Shown: positions 51,365 through 61,236 of the stretch, piece after piece
Numbering within the stretch: the stretch's first letter is position 1
How the letters are laid out: each line of letters begins with the position of its first letter
Origin: an uncultured Alphaproteobacteria bacterium
GTDB lineage: Bacteria > Pseudomonadota > Alphaproteobacteria > Rhodobacterales > Rhodobacteraceae
Direction: 5' to 3'
DNA: 64,000 bases
NCBI GenBank assembly: GCA_902530595.1
Contig: CACAAX010000006.1
Span: forward strand, 1 to 64,000
Notes under the pieces: generated by a model
Told to the model about the DNA's origin: nothing
The model's database searches: none
The model's input: the letters and a program-made list of their open reading frames with translations, nothing else
Made by a program: the position numbers and the translations under genes

Positions 51365-51469
51365 ATGTTATTTGCGGGAAAAATGGATCTAACAGCAGTA
51401 GCCCTAATGCATCAGGCTGGTCGTTTCTATAAGTTCAAAAAGAAAAAACGAAGGGTTATAAATGGCTAG
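51365..51469 (+). CDS. Possible 34-aa basic small ORF overlapping the cyclase start
   Basis: ATG 51365 to TAG 51467-51469: MLFAGKMDLTAVALMHQAGRFYKFKKKKRRVING; its stop lies within the first codons of the cyclase CDS. Confidence 0.25.
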   Translation: MLFAGKMDLTAVALMHQAGRFYKFKKKKRRVING

Positions 51470-53225
51470 TGTAAACAGAAGACTAACATCTATTTTGGCA
51501 ACTGATTGTGTGGGATTTAGCAGTCTAATGGAAAAAGATGAAGAGAAAACACTAGATAATTTAAAGGCCTGTCGTTCTATTATAGATCCTTATATTGAAG
51601 AATTTGGTGGAAAAATTTTCTATACAGCAGGAGATTCTGTTATTGCTGAATTTGCAAGTCCCGTCTCCTGTGTCAACGCTGCGATAAACTTTCAAAAAGC
51701 TATTGATGAAAGGAATAAAGTAACCGAAGAAAGCTCAATCATGACATGGCGAGTGGGAGTGCATATGGATGATGTGATTGTTGAAAAGGATAACATTTAT
51801 GGTAGTGGCGTTAACATAGCTGCACGGTTGGAGGCTGCATGTACTCCTGGCCAAATACTTATTTCATCAACAGTGAAGGATCAAGTTGATAACAAAATAG
51901 AATTCAAAGTTGAAGATGCGGGGACTAAGGCATTAAAAAATATTTCTGATAGTTATCAGACGTTCGGCATTTCTCCAACAGGTGGGAAAGTAGAGAAGAC
52001 TGATGGTAAGAGCTACGCTAAAAAGGAGTCTGAGAAAAACTATAAGCCAAAGCTGGCTGTCATGCCGTTCTCGAATGCTAGCAATGACGAAGATAGTGGG
52101 TATTTAGTGGATGGGATTGTAGAAGACTTAATAACCGAGTTTTCAATGATAAGAGAATTAGAACTAGTCTCCAGACAATCATGTTTCGATTTTAGAGACA
52201 ACGAGATGGATCTTAAAGCATTCTGTGAAAAGTTTGGCGTTGATTATGTTGTTGTTGGAAGTATTCGTTCATCGGGTAAAAGGGTAAGAATCTCTGTCGA
52301 ATTGTCTGATGCGAAAGACGATAGTCAAATATGGAGCCAAAAGTTTGATAAAATCATCGAAGATATCTTTGATGTCCAAGATGAAATAGTTAGACAAATT
52401 TCAGGAAAACTTCTGGGAGAGATTGAATTATCTAGCTTGGAAAGAGCTCAACGAAAACCCACCGAAAACCTGTCCTCTTACGAATTACTTTTAAAAGGGA
52501 AGGTTTTACACCACAAAATACAAAAGGATGCGTTGCAAAACGCCTTAACCACTTTCGATGAAGCTATAAAAGCTGACGAGACTAACGGCCAAGCGTATGC
52601 TTGGAAAGCCTGTGCACTTGGTCAAGGTTTGAGTAGAGGTTTTATTGAGGGTGATATGGCTGAAATATGGAGTGAAGCAGAAGGATGCCTGAAAAAAGCA
52701 CATGAACTTAATGATAACGATTTTGAAGTTCACCGTTTGATGGCTGAAGTAAATTTATCTGGCAGAAATTTTAGAGTGGCAGAAAGGCATGCTGCCAAGG
52801 CATATAAGATGGTTCCGAATGACCCACGTGTCTTATCAGTTTATGGAGAAGTGTCGCTACGGCTAGGTAAAATCGATCAGGGTTTAGATGCCTTGAAATT
52901 AGCATTAGAGATCGACCCAATTGCACAAGGTAAAACAAATTCTGACTCCAGAACATCTCCAGTATTGTTCGGTGAATATTTGGCCAGAAATAAAGATAAT
53001 TGTCTCGAGTTAGTGGAAAAATTAGAGGATATAGACCCTAAATCATGGCTTTTAACAGCAAAGCTCTGTAGTGATGAAGAACACGATATAACAGAAGAAG
53101 GATGGTATAAACGTGGAAAAGAGGAGTTTAAGGATAAAGATTGGGCAGCTGAAGTTGATAGCTTTCGGCTGAATAATGATGGTGCAAAAGAGTCGCTAAT
53201 AGAGTTTGCTGCAAGCCTTTTCTAA
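51462..53225 (+). CDS. Class III cyclase homology domain protein with TolB-like and TPR regions (copy B)
   Basis: SILATDCVGFSSLM, FYTAGDSVIAEF, GSGVNIAARLE; co-linear with the CDS at 32191-33960. Confidence 0.87.
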   Translation: MASVNRRLTSILATDCVGFSSLMEKDEEKTLDNLKACRSIIDPYIEEFGGKIFYTAGDSVIAEFASPVSCVNAAINFQKAIDERNKVTEESSIMTWRVGVHMDDVIVEKDNIYGSGVNIAARLEAACTPGQILISSTVKDQVDNKIEFKVEDAGTKALKNISDSYQTFGISPTGGKVEKTDGKSYAKKESEKNYKPKLAVMPFSNASNDEDSGYLVDGIVEDLITEFSMIRELELVSRQSCFDFRDNEMDLKAFCEKFGVDYVVVGSIRSSGKRVRISVELSDAKDDSQIWSQKFDKIIEDIFDVQDEIVRQISGKLLGEIELSSLERAQRKPTENLSSYELLLKGKVLHHKIQKDALQNALTTFDEAIKADETNGQAYAWKACALGQGLSRGFIEGDMAEIWSEAEGCLKKAHELNDNDFEVHRLMAEVNLSGRNFRVAERHAAKAYKMVPNDPRVLSVYGEVSLRLGKIDQGLDALKLALEIDPIAQGKTNSDSRTSPVLFGEYLARNKDNCLELVEKLEDIDPKSWLLTAKLCSDEEHDITEEGWYKRGKEEFKDKDWAAEVDSFRLNNDGAKESLIEFAASLF

Positions 53226-53253
53226 AGATTGCAACAAACTGAAGAAAAAGATT

Positions 53254-54201
53254 TTATAGGTTTAAAATCTGTTCACCTAATTTGATGCCGCTTGAAGCTG
53301 CATCCAGAATTGTACTACCTGAACACCAATCCCCACAAATACCAACCTTTTCCCTTTTATAATATAGATAAGGGTTTCCCAAAGGCCGCTCAGTGAACCC
53401 ATAAAGCCAACGGTGGCCAGCTTCGTAAGTTGGTTTAGGTAAAGAAAAGGGAACGATATCTATTATCTCTTTAAGCAACAGCTCTTTAATTGTATTTTTG
53501 TCGTTTTTAACGACTTTCTTGGCAAAAGGTTCTTTAGTGTGAACGGTTAAGCAGAATAACTGCTGCTCACATTTGAATCGATTATTTTCTACCTGAATAA
53601 GAACTTTTTCGTTCGAGAAATGTTTTTCTTTTACATGTTCTGGATTTATGTCAAAGGAAAAGAGAGCTGCTGCAGAGCTCCTCATTTGGACTTTCTCTAT
53701 TAGACTGTCAAACTTATTAATTTGTTTATTAATTAGAGTTTTAGCTTGATTTGGGGGTATTGAAAGGACCAAGAGATCATAAGTTGTTTTTTCATGAACC
53801 CCACCCCTACATTTCACAACAATCGTCTTATTGTATAAATTTAACGAGATAGCCTCACAGCTCTTCCGTATATTTAAATTCGTCCCGCAATAATTTACAA
53901 AGTCGGCAACTGAATTTATGGGCTGAAATAGATTTCCTTTACGCTGGATTATTCTTTCTTTCTCTGCTCTTTTGAATATTTCTAACCCAAATTCTGGCAA
54001 TTCTTTATGGTTGTAAAAGTCAGGTATAGAACTCGCACCATGATGAAATACAGCTCCATCAGTTCGTCGTGTGCTGAGCCTTCCACCTATATTCCTTCCT
54101 TTATCAAGTATAAGAACTGAATGACCAGCTTCGACTAATCTTTTGCCACATAATAATCCAGAGATGCCAGCACCAATTATTACAGTTTTCTTCTCAGTCA
54201 T
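53254..54201 (-). CDS. FAD-dependent amine oxidase/renalase-like oxidoreductase
   Basis: VIIGAGISGLLCGKRLVEAGHSVLILDKGRNIGGRLSTRR; C-terminal GICGDWCSGSTILDAASSGIKLGEQI. Confidence 0.87.
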   Translation of the reverse strand: MTEKKTVIIGAGISGLLCGKRLVEAGHSVLILDKGRNIGGRLSTRRTDGAVFHHGASSIPDFYNHKELPEFGLEIFKRAEKERIIQRKGNLFQPINSVADFVNYCGTNLNIRKSCEAISLNLYNKTIVVKCRGGVHEKTTYDLLVLSIPPNQAKTLINKQINKFDSLIEKVQMRSSAAALFSFDINPEHVKEKHFSNEKVLIQVENNRFKCEQQLFCLTVHTKEPFAKKVVKNDKNTIKELLLKEIIDIVPFSLPKPTYEAGHRWLYGFTERPLGNPYLYYKREKVGICGDWCSGSTILDAASSGIKLGEQILNL

Positions 54202-54219
54202 AGATAGATCACAATTACG

Positions 54220-54501
54220 TTAGAGATTTTTTTTGTTAGATTTATCCAAAATAAGAGATAAATTATTTAGTTTTGATAAATAAGTAATGAGAGGGTGACC
54301 TTTTTTTTCAGAACATTCTTTATGTATAAAAAAGCAATTTATACATAGGGTTAAGTTTCTTTTTTTTCCAATATCTATTCTGGTTATTGGAATTGTTTCA
54401 TCATAATCAGGATGTGGATTTTCTGTTGCCTTACAAAAATCACACTTTGCTTCAGGTTGGTTATAAATAAAGTTTTGCATTTTTAGCTCTTTTCTAAGCA
54501 T
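54220..54501 (-). CDS. Small Cys-rich putative metal-binding protein
   Basis: CDFC...LCINC...C spacing; overlaps neighbouring small ORF by 19 bp. Confidence 0.55.
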   Translation of the reverse strand: MLRKELKMQNFIYNQPEAKCDFCKATENPHPDYDETIPITRIDIGKKRNLTLCINCFFIHKECSEKKGHPLITYLSKLNNLSLILDKSNKKNL

Positions 54502-54728
54502 CTGAAGTCAGCTGGAGGCCTATTTCCTTCAAAATCAATATGACAGATATTTTTCTCATGACGTTGGCACCAAACTTGAATGCCAATTTGAGTAAACCCG
54601 ACATCTACCTTTATATAATCTCTCAGAGCTATGTCTGGGTTATCTAAGCTTTTATATTCTCTGAGGCAGGCTTCGCAGACGATGGGCTCATTTACATTAT
54701 ATAACAGATTTTCGTGGTTATCGTTCAA
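54483..54728 (-). CDS. Small Cys/His-rich putative metal-binding protein
   Basis: CEAC...WCQRHEKNICH; same layout as downstream neighbour. Confidence 0.55.
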   Translation of the reverse strand: MNDNHENLLYNVNEPIVCEACLREYKSLDNPDIALRDYIKVDVGFTQIGIQVWCQRHEKNICHIDFEGNRPPADFRCLEKS

Positions 54729-54822
54729 AACATCTCCTTAACATTCAAAATAAGTTTTAATAAAAAAATTCAAATCAATACATAATCTTAGTTTTAAAAA
54801 CTTAAAAATTAATATTGGAAAA

Positions 54823-56436
54823 TTATAATTCTTCGAGTGCCCTTTCTCTAAGAGGAGCCTTGGTAATTTTACCATTTACATTCCGTGGAAGTGGTTCTCT
54901 GGTGATTGTAATTTTATCGGGAACTTTGTAGTCGGCAACTTTTTCCGACAGTTGGAGCCGAATTTCATTAGGCTCGAGCGAGGCTGATGAAGGAAAAACA
55001 AAAGCGTGTGATCTTTCTCCAAGTATGGGGCAAGGGTAGGGCACCAGAGCGACCTCTTGGACTTCATCCATTAACATCATTAGGTTTTCTATTTCAGCGC
55101 TAAAAATTTTATAGCCTCCACGATTTATCATGTCTTTTTTTCTATCATGAATTCGTATAAAACCATTTTCATCTTGGCTGGCGATATCACCAGACTTCCA
55201 GTAACCATTTTCGAAGGAGTTTTGAGTAGCCTTTTCGTTTTTCCAATATCCTGGTACAACCATAGGACCTTTAATCCATAGTTCTCCAGGCTCACCTTGA
55301 TTTATCTCTTCATTATTTTCGTTAACAATCTTAATTTTTCCGCAAGGTACTACAAGACCCACGCTATCACCCGGGTCATTGCAATTAATTGGAATGATAG
55401 TGGTAGGGGAAGTGGTTTCAGTTGCACCGTATGCATTATTTAAACTTAGGAATGGCAACTTTGAAGCTAATTTCTTCCTAACAGCATCAGGCATTGGAGC
55501 TCCCCCAAAAGCACCTATTCTCCACGATTGTAAATCTTCAGCAATTAACGCATTGCGATGAAGTAGTAATGCGTACATTGCTGGAACAAGTATTGAATAT
55601 GTCAATCCATGCTTCTTTGCAAGAATTGCAAACTCTTGTACTTCAAAATGCTCCATTATGACAATTTTGCCCGCACATCCAATTAAGGTCAGAATTTGAG
55701 CTACTAGTCCGGTAACATGGCTTGCAGGTACAGCAAGAATAGTGCATTCACCGTTTTTAAGTCCGAGCTCCATTTGGAAATGAAGAAAAGAATGGACTAG
55801 CCCAAGATGGGTCAATATAGCTCCTTTTGGGCGACCGGTAGTACCAGAGGTATATAATAGTATGGCTGGGTCTTCCTCATCGATCTTTTTTAAAGTGATG
55901 TTTTCCTCAACGCCTTTTTCAAGTAATTCATTAAATTTTAGACATCCAGTTTGAGTCTCAGCTTGCGTAGTTATAAAAAGAATAGAGTTACCATCTTCGC
56001 TAAAAGGTTGTTCTTTCTCGGTTTCTTTATCAAATAAAACTGCATGTACCCCTGCATCATCATAAAGAGAAATAAGCTCCTCTTTTTTATGTCTATGGCC
56101 AACAGGCATAGCAATTAGCCCGGTTTTGAATGAAGCAAATAGAGCGACTACAAATTCAATGCTATTTGCGAGGTTGATAACAAGGATATTTTTCTCTTTT
56201 AGTCCACTTTTCAACAACCCTCCAGCAAAGCTATCGGACAACTCATCGAGTTTTTTATAACTTACAGTTTTATCTTTGAAAACTAGAGCTGTTCGGTTTG
56301 GATATTTGTCAACGACGTTTTTATAAATTTCAAGAAAGTCATTTGGTCTATTCTCAAAACATAAAAGGTCTCGATCATCATAATGAGTTTCGAATTTTTT
56401 TTTTAATCCTTTTGAACTATTCTTTGGCATTAGCAC
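54823..56436 (-). CDS. AMP-binding acyl-CoA synthetase
   Basis: AILLYTSGTTGRPKGAILTH, NAYGATETTSP, YWKSGDIASQDENGFIRIHDRKKDMINRGG. Confidence 0.92.
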   Translation of the reverse strand: MLMPKNSSKGLKKKFETHYDDRDLLCFENRPNDFLEIYKNVVDKYPNRTALVFKDKTVSYKKLDELSDSFAGGLLKSGLKEKNILVINLANSIEFVVALFASFKTGLIAMPVGHRHKKEELISLYDDAGVHAVLFDKETEKEQPFSEDGNSILFITTQAETQTGCLKFNELLEKGVEENITLKKIDEEDPAILLYTSGTTGRPKGAILTHLGLVHSFLHFQMELGLKNGECTILAVPASHVTGLVAQILTLIGCAGKIVIMEHFEVQEFAILAKKHGLTYSILVPAMYALLLHRNALIAEDLQSWRIGAFGGAPMPDAVRKKLASKLPFLSLNNAYGATETTSPTTIIPINCNDPGDSVGLVVPCGKIKIVNENNEEINQGEPGELWIKGPMVVPGYWKNEKATQNSFENGYWKSGDIASQDENGFIRIHDRKKDMINRGGYKIFSAEIENLMMLMDEVQEVALVPYPCPILGERSHAFVFPSSASLEPNEIRLQLSEKVADYKVPDKITITREPLPRNVNGKITKAPLRERALEEL

Positions 56437-56732
56437 CTTTCAGAGAAAGCTTTCTTTCATAAAACTTATTTTTAGATTATTTTAAAGTTTTATCTAAAAA
56501 TTATCCTGCCCGCAATGATTACGATATTATCAATAACATGGCTAATTGAGTGCTTTAATACGATTTCCACCACCAAGAAAAAGCTAATTATGTATTTCTT
56601 TGAACTTTATTTTAAATTTAAATCCTTTGAATTGGTAAATAGAAATCTCGAAAACAGTGTTAGGTATCTACTTGCTAGTGACTGACTTAAATTTAAGAAA
56701 AAGCGTTGAATAATAGCGCATCGAGATTTGCT

Positions 56733-57725
56733 TTAAAAGGGTTTACTTTTTATCCATTCGACAGTTTCATGCATGATCGTGGGGAAATCTCTTATCTGAA
56801 TTCCAAGACTGTCCCTTCGTTGAAAATCAAATTGTGTTGGTGCTACGGGGTCTTCTGACATCGGTTCAGGCATTTGCATGTCTGGTATTAACTTTTGACA
56901 CTCTTTGTAAATATCATTCCAATGAAAACTTTCCAAGACGCCAAAGTAACGACCAGAAGCAGAAGGGATTTCGTATGCTGTCAAAAATAGCTTTGCTAAG
57001 TCTTGGAGGTGTATTAACGAAGCAGAGTCATTTGGCACTCTTTTATGCCTTGGGGGTCCCCCTTCGAGGACACTTTTAATCCATAAAAATGGATTGTGTC
57101 TTAGATGTTCTGGTAAAACAGCAGGCCCATACAATCCAGTAGGCAAAAAAACGGACAGGCGTAAATTATTTTCATTACAAAAATTAAATGCGGCTTTCTC
57201 CATATATGTTTTAGCAGCTGATGTGTACTTTTTTGAATTGCATTGCTCTTTTTCATCAGACCAATGATCTAGCTCGTTCTTTATTGAAACTGGGGGAATG
57301 GGGTTTGTACTAGAAGTGGAGGAACAAATCAGAATATTCTTAACATTATTTCTTTTTGCTGCCCTAAGGATATTAAGGCAGCCATCCACAGTGGGTTTGA
57401 TAATTTCATTATAGCCTCTTTCGTTATCAAGCTCTTTAGCGGGTGTTCCGTCAAAGCCTTTATATGTAGGTATAAGGCAACAGATAAAAACTGCATCAGC
57501 ATTTATGAGAGGATTATCTAACGACGAAGTATCTGCCATATTTGCCGAAAAAAACTTGGCGTTCTTTCCAGAGGGAAGGCTTTTTAATCTGGTAATTCTA
57601 TCTTGATTATCGACATCTCTGAGTGTGCCATTAACAAGATAACCTCTATCCAGTGCTTCTCTTAAAACGCTAGAGCCAACTAAACCGCTTGCCCCAAAAA
57701 TAGTTAATAACTTTTTTCCCATCAA
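56733..57725 (-). CDS. NAD-dependent epimerase/dihydroflavonol-reductase-like protein
   Basis: TIFGASGLVGSSVLREALDRGYLVNGTLRD; ICSSTSSTNP; YTSAAKTYMEKAAF. Confidence 0.85.
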   Translation of the reverse strand: MMGKKLLTIFGASGLVGSSVLREALDRGYLVNGTLRDVDNQDRITRLKSLPSGKNAKFFSANMADTSSLDNPLINADAVFICCLIPTYKGFDGTPAKELDNERGYNEIIKPTVDGCLNILRAAKRNNVKNILICSSTSSTNPIPPVSIKNELDHWSDEKEQCNSKKYTSAAKTYMEKAAFNFCNENNLRLSVFLPTGLYGPAVLPEHLRHNPFLWIKSVLEGGPPRHKRVPNDSASLIHLQDLAKLFLTAYEIPSASGRYFGVLESFHWNDIYKECQKLIPDMQMPEPMSEDPVAPTQFDFQRRDSLGIQIRDFPTIMHETVEWIKSKPF

Positions 57726-57774
57726 TTCACCTATTAAAATTAAATATCGTAATTCCTTAGTCTGTTAAATCAAT

Positions 57775-59310
57775 TTAGTCTTTTAGAAAAATTTCAGTAA
57801 CGCCAATACCTGTTGCTTGATAAGCGTCATATATTTCATCAGCTCCTGAAATTTTAAGCGTCTCGGGATTGCCTTGAGATCGCGTGGGCACAATTATTTT
57901 TCCCTTGAAGCCGTAACGCCTTGCTTGCTGTGTAGACCAATTTTGAGCATGAAATTCTGGTAAAGCTAAGATAATGGCTTTTAATTTTCCAAATCTTAGC
58001 TTCGACCAAAACCCTGGATCCTCTGCATCAGCAAACGTAACCCTTTTCCCAGATTTTAACTGTTCCTTAACAAGATTAGTATCAGCATCAAAACCTACGA
58101 CTTTTACATTGTTAGCTGACAAATTATCAAAAATCGCACTACCTACTCTCCCCATGCCTAGCACCATAACATCGGCTCCGCCACATGTGTGAGGTTGCTC
58201 GTCTGGATGGTGTTGACGTCTTTCGAAGTTAACTAAATACTTTTCAATTACTACAAAAATCTCATGTACCGAGTTATTCAAGATAGCACCTAAAGCAAAG
58301 CTAAAGCATATAGTGCATGTTAGAATGGAGAACGTCTCTGAATTTAACAGCCCACTTTGTTCCCACGACGATATAAGTATTAATGAAAACTCTGAGTAAG
58401 TTGCTAATGAAATGACTATTAAAAAAGCGGTGTAGGCTCTTAGCTTAAACACCAATAGAAGGCCAAATAAAATAATTGATTTAATAAAAATAAGGCTCGT
58501 TATCAAAAATGCGCTTTGAATAATTTGTAAATTTAGATCTAAGCTCATCCCGAGAGAGAAGAAAAATGCCACTAATAAGATCTCTCTAATTGTCCATATT
58601 CTTTCCCCGAGCTGTTTTGCAGACTTATAATTAGCCATTAACATACCTAGAGTGAGGGCACCTATTTCTCCTGATAATCCAGCGTATTTAAAAAGAGCAG
58701 AGCCTAATAATAAAGCCAATAAGATTGTAGCAATAAGCTCTAGTTCTTCACTTGGGTTAAATTTCTCTAATAATATTTTTAGTACTGGAATTAATAGAGG
58801 TAAAGCAAGAAGGTAAAGGGTTGAAGGTGTCCATGATGAGTCATTTGTAAGTAACAGTACTATAAGAGCTAAGATATCTTGAAAAATTAACAATGATATA
58901 GCTAGTCTGCCGTGAAAGGTTGTTAGTTCATTTCGATTTTCGAGAGCCTTTGAAGCTATGATGGTGCTGGAGAAGGTAAAAGCTAAACAAATGAGCACTT
59001 TAATTTCTACGCTTACACCAAGATTAAGAAGTAGAAGAAAAACAAAAAAAACGGCCGTAGAGTGCATCAAGAATACTAAAAATAGTGAGGTATTTAGCAG
59101 TGATGAGGGTTTGATTTTCAAACCAATTGAAAATAAAAGGAGTTCCACGCCAATCTCTGATGGTATGTCTAATAAAGATTGTCCGCTTCCATCATAAAGT
59201 GAGAACAAGTAACCTGATAGAATAAAGCCTACTATTGTTGGGATAAATATTAACCTGCACAAATAGCCAGCAAAAAGTGCACCCGCCATCCATAACAGTA
59301 TTGTTTCCAA
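57775..59310 (-). CDS. CPA2-type cation:proton antiporter with TrkA-N domain
   Basis: Multi-TM with FTFSSTIIASKALENR and a Rossmann domain VMVLGMGRVGSAIFDNLSANNVKVVGFDAD. Confidence 0.9.
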   Translation of the reverse strand: METILLWMAGALFAGYLCRLIFIPTIVGFILSGYLFSLYDGSGQSLLDIPSEIGVELLLFSIGLKIKPSSLLNTSLFLVFLMHSTAVFFVFLLLLNLGVSVEIKVLICLAFTFSSTIIASKALENRNELTTFHGRLAISLLIFQDILALIVLLLTNDSSWTPSTLYLLALPLLIPVLKILLEKFNPSEELELIATILLALLLGSALFKYAGLSGEIGALTLGMLMANYKSAKQLGERIWTIREILLVAFFFSLGMSLDLNLQIIQSAFLITSLIFIKSIILFGLLLVFKLRAYTAFLIVISLATYSEFSLILISSWEQSGLLNSETFSILTCTICFSFALGAILNNSVHEIFVVIEKYLVNFERRQHHPDEQPHTCGGADVMVLGMGRVGSAIFDNLSANNVKVVGFDADTNLVKEQLKSGKRVTFADAEDPGFWSKLRFGKLKAIILALPEFHAQNWSTQQARRYGFKGKIIVPTRSQGNPETLKISGADEIYDAYQATGIGVTEIFLKD

Positions 59311-59400
59311 GTTTTATCCCTTATTTAATTTATTTAAGATTAGTTTTAAAAGACACTCCGTCAAATTAGTTTCCTTGATATTGGTTTAAAAGCTTTCTTC

Positions 59401-60315
59401 CTACTGTAGTTTTTCATCTTTATGGCTTTTATGCTTTAGAATGCCCGAAGCCAAGAATACACCAATGGCAACCAAAAAAATTCCAATCATCTTGATTGCA
59501 GGTACAGTCTCTTCTAAAAACATAATTCCCCCCAGCATTGCAAGTATTGGTGTTAATGCACCGAACGCGCCCATCTCCGATGCTCCAATTAATCGAACCC
59601 CATAGTTGAAAAGAATGGTAGCTAAAATACCGATTATTAAACTTTGAATAACTATAGTTATGCCTATATCAAATGCAGATACATCATTGAAGTTTACTCT
59701 TCCTGTGAGGAGTAATATAGGGGTAATAAATAGAGTGCCCCAAAACAAACCTATTACAAGACCGTGAAGGGGAGTAAGCCCACTTTGCCGAAAAATAACT
59801 GAATAGACAGCAAATAATCCCGACCCAACAAGAAAAAGAATATGGCCCCTCCAAACTCCTTCGTCAGAATGAAATAAAATTTGCCATAAGCCAACTAATA
59901 GTGCCCCAACCAGTATAACAAACAATCCAGTTCGACGTATTTGGTCAAACTTTTCGCCTAAAATCAAAAAAGCAGCCAACGCGGTCCAAAAAGGTAGCAT
60001 ACCAGGAGCAAGCACCCCACCATCGGACGCTGGTGCAAAAGATAGTCCACTTGAAACAATGTATGGGAAAATAGCGCTAGCACCAATCATCAACATTCCA
60101 GCTTTAAACCAAGACAGACCTCTGGGGATCAAATCATATTTGATCATAAAAGGTGCCATGATCAAGGTGCTCGGTACTAATCTCAAAAATAAAACCTCCT
60201 CGACTGTAAAGCTAGTGCTTACAGAAAATCTGGTAGCAACTATAAAAACAGCCCAGATAGAAACTGTCATTAAAGCAACAATAATTCCTAAATATCGATG
60301 ATCTAAATTAAGCAT
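59401..60315 (-). CDS. EamA/DMT family transporter
   Basis: 10 TM-like segments with two EamA halves (SVSIWAVFIVATRFSV..., LTPILAMLGGIMFLEETVPAIKMIGIFLVAIGVF). Confidence 0.87.
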   Translation of the reverse strand: MLNLDHRYLGIIVALMTVSIWAVFIVATRFSVSTSFTVEEVLFLRLVPSTLIMAPFMIKYDLIPRGLSWFKAGMLMIGASAIFPYIVSSGLSFAPASDGGVLAPGMLPFWTALAAFLILGEKFDQIRRTGLFVILVGALLVGLWQILFHSDEGVWRGHILFLVGSGLFAVYSVIFRQSGLTPLHGLVIGLFWGTLFITPILLLTGRVNFNDVSAFDIGITIVIQSLIIGILATILFNYGVRLIGASEMGAFGALTPILAMLGGIMFLEETVPAIKMIGIFLVAIGVFLASGILKHKSHKDEKLQ

Positions 60316-60429
60316 GAGTTATTTCTATATGTATTCAGCGATCTTTCTAGGTTTATTTTTAAAATTAGTTATACTTGTGTGTTTAAAGGCTCCATACTCT
60401 GAAGAATTTGAGGATTAGAAAGGTGCTAA

Positions 60430-60846
60430 ATGAATATAGATGGGACATGTCTATGTGGGCAAATTAAGTTTGAAGCGAATGTTGACCCAGAGACAACAAC
60501 AATTTGTCACTGTACGGATTGCCAAATAAATTCTGGTACTGCATTTGGTTATGTCGTTGGTGCTATTAATGATAGCTTCAATCTTTTAAAAGGAGAATTG
60601 AGCTTTTATATCAAATTAGCAGATAGTGGTGCAAAACGTGAATTGGCATTTTGTGGAAAGTGTGGAACAAGAATTTATGCTAAACCTGAAAATGGAAAAT
60701 CTGGTTTTTTTGGGTTGAGAGTCGGGACAATTAGACAAAGAAAGGGTCTCCATCCCAAGAGACAAGCATGGAAAAAATCTTGTTTGGATTGGGTGGACTG
60801 TATCGAAACAGATCAGACATTTGATACGCAGCCAAAAATAAAGTAA
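60430..60846 (+). CDS. GFA (glutathione-dependent formaldehyde-activating enzyme-like) family protein
   Basis: GTCLCGQIKFEA, CHCTDCQINSGTAFGYVV, FCGKCGTRIYAKP. Confidence 0.93.
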   Translation: MNIDGTCLCGQIKFEANVDPETTTICHCTDCQINSGTAFGYVVGAINDSFNLLKGELSFYIKLADSGAKRELAFCGKCGTRIYAKPENGKSGFFGLRVGTIRQRKGLHPKRQAWKKSCLDWVDCIETDQTFDTQPKIK

Positions 60847-60875
60847 AAGAAATATGAGAATACTGAGGTTGAACT

Positions 60876-61166
60876 ATGAAAAAAGGCTATCTTATTGGAC
60901 AGATAACAATTACGGATCCAAAAAAATATCAACAATACGCCTCCGAAACAGAAAACATAATAAAAAGTTTTGGGGGTAGGTACCTAATAAGAGGTGGCGA
61001 TCAAATTATTGCCGAAGGAACTCCTCAGGGTAATCGTGATGTAGTAGTTGAATTTGATACTTTAGAAAAAGCAAAGCAATTCTATGAGTCAGAAGAGTAC
61101 GCAAAAATAATTGATATTCGCAAAGAAAACTCAACAGGATATATTCTCATGGTCGAGGGGTATTAA
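60876..61166 (+). CDS. DUF1330 family protein
   Basis: KGYLIGQITITDPKKYQQYASE, GGRYLIRGGDQ, VVEFDTLEKAKQFYESEEY. Confidence 0.92.
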   Translation: MKKGYLIGQITITDPKKYQQYASETENIIKSFGGRYLIRGGDQIIAEGTPQGNRDVVVEFDTLEKAKQFYESEEYAKIIDIRKENSTGYILMVEGY

Positions 61167-61193
61167 TTTTAAATATATTGCTAAATTTTTTTA

Positions 61194-61218
61194 AATAGTC
61201 CATTAGTTGGACTGTTTT
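61194..61218 (+). terminator. Rho-independent terminator candidate
   Basis: AGTCCA-TTAGT-TGGACT stem-loop followed by GTTTT, just after the DUF1330 gene. Confidence 0.6.
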
Positions 61219-61236
61219 CAATTTATAGCATCAATT

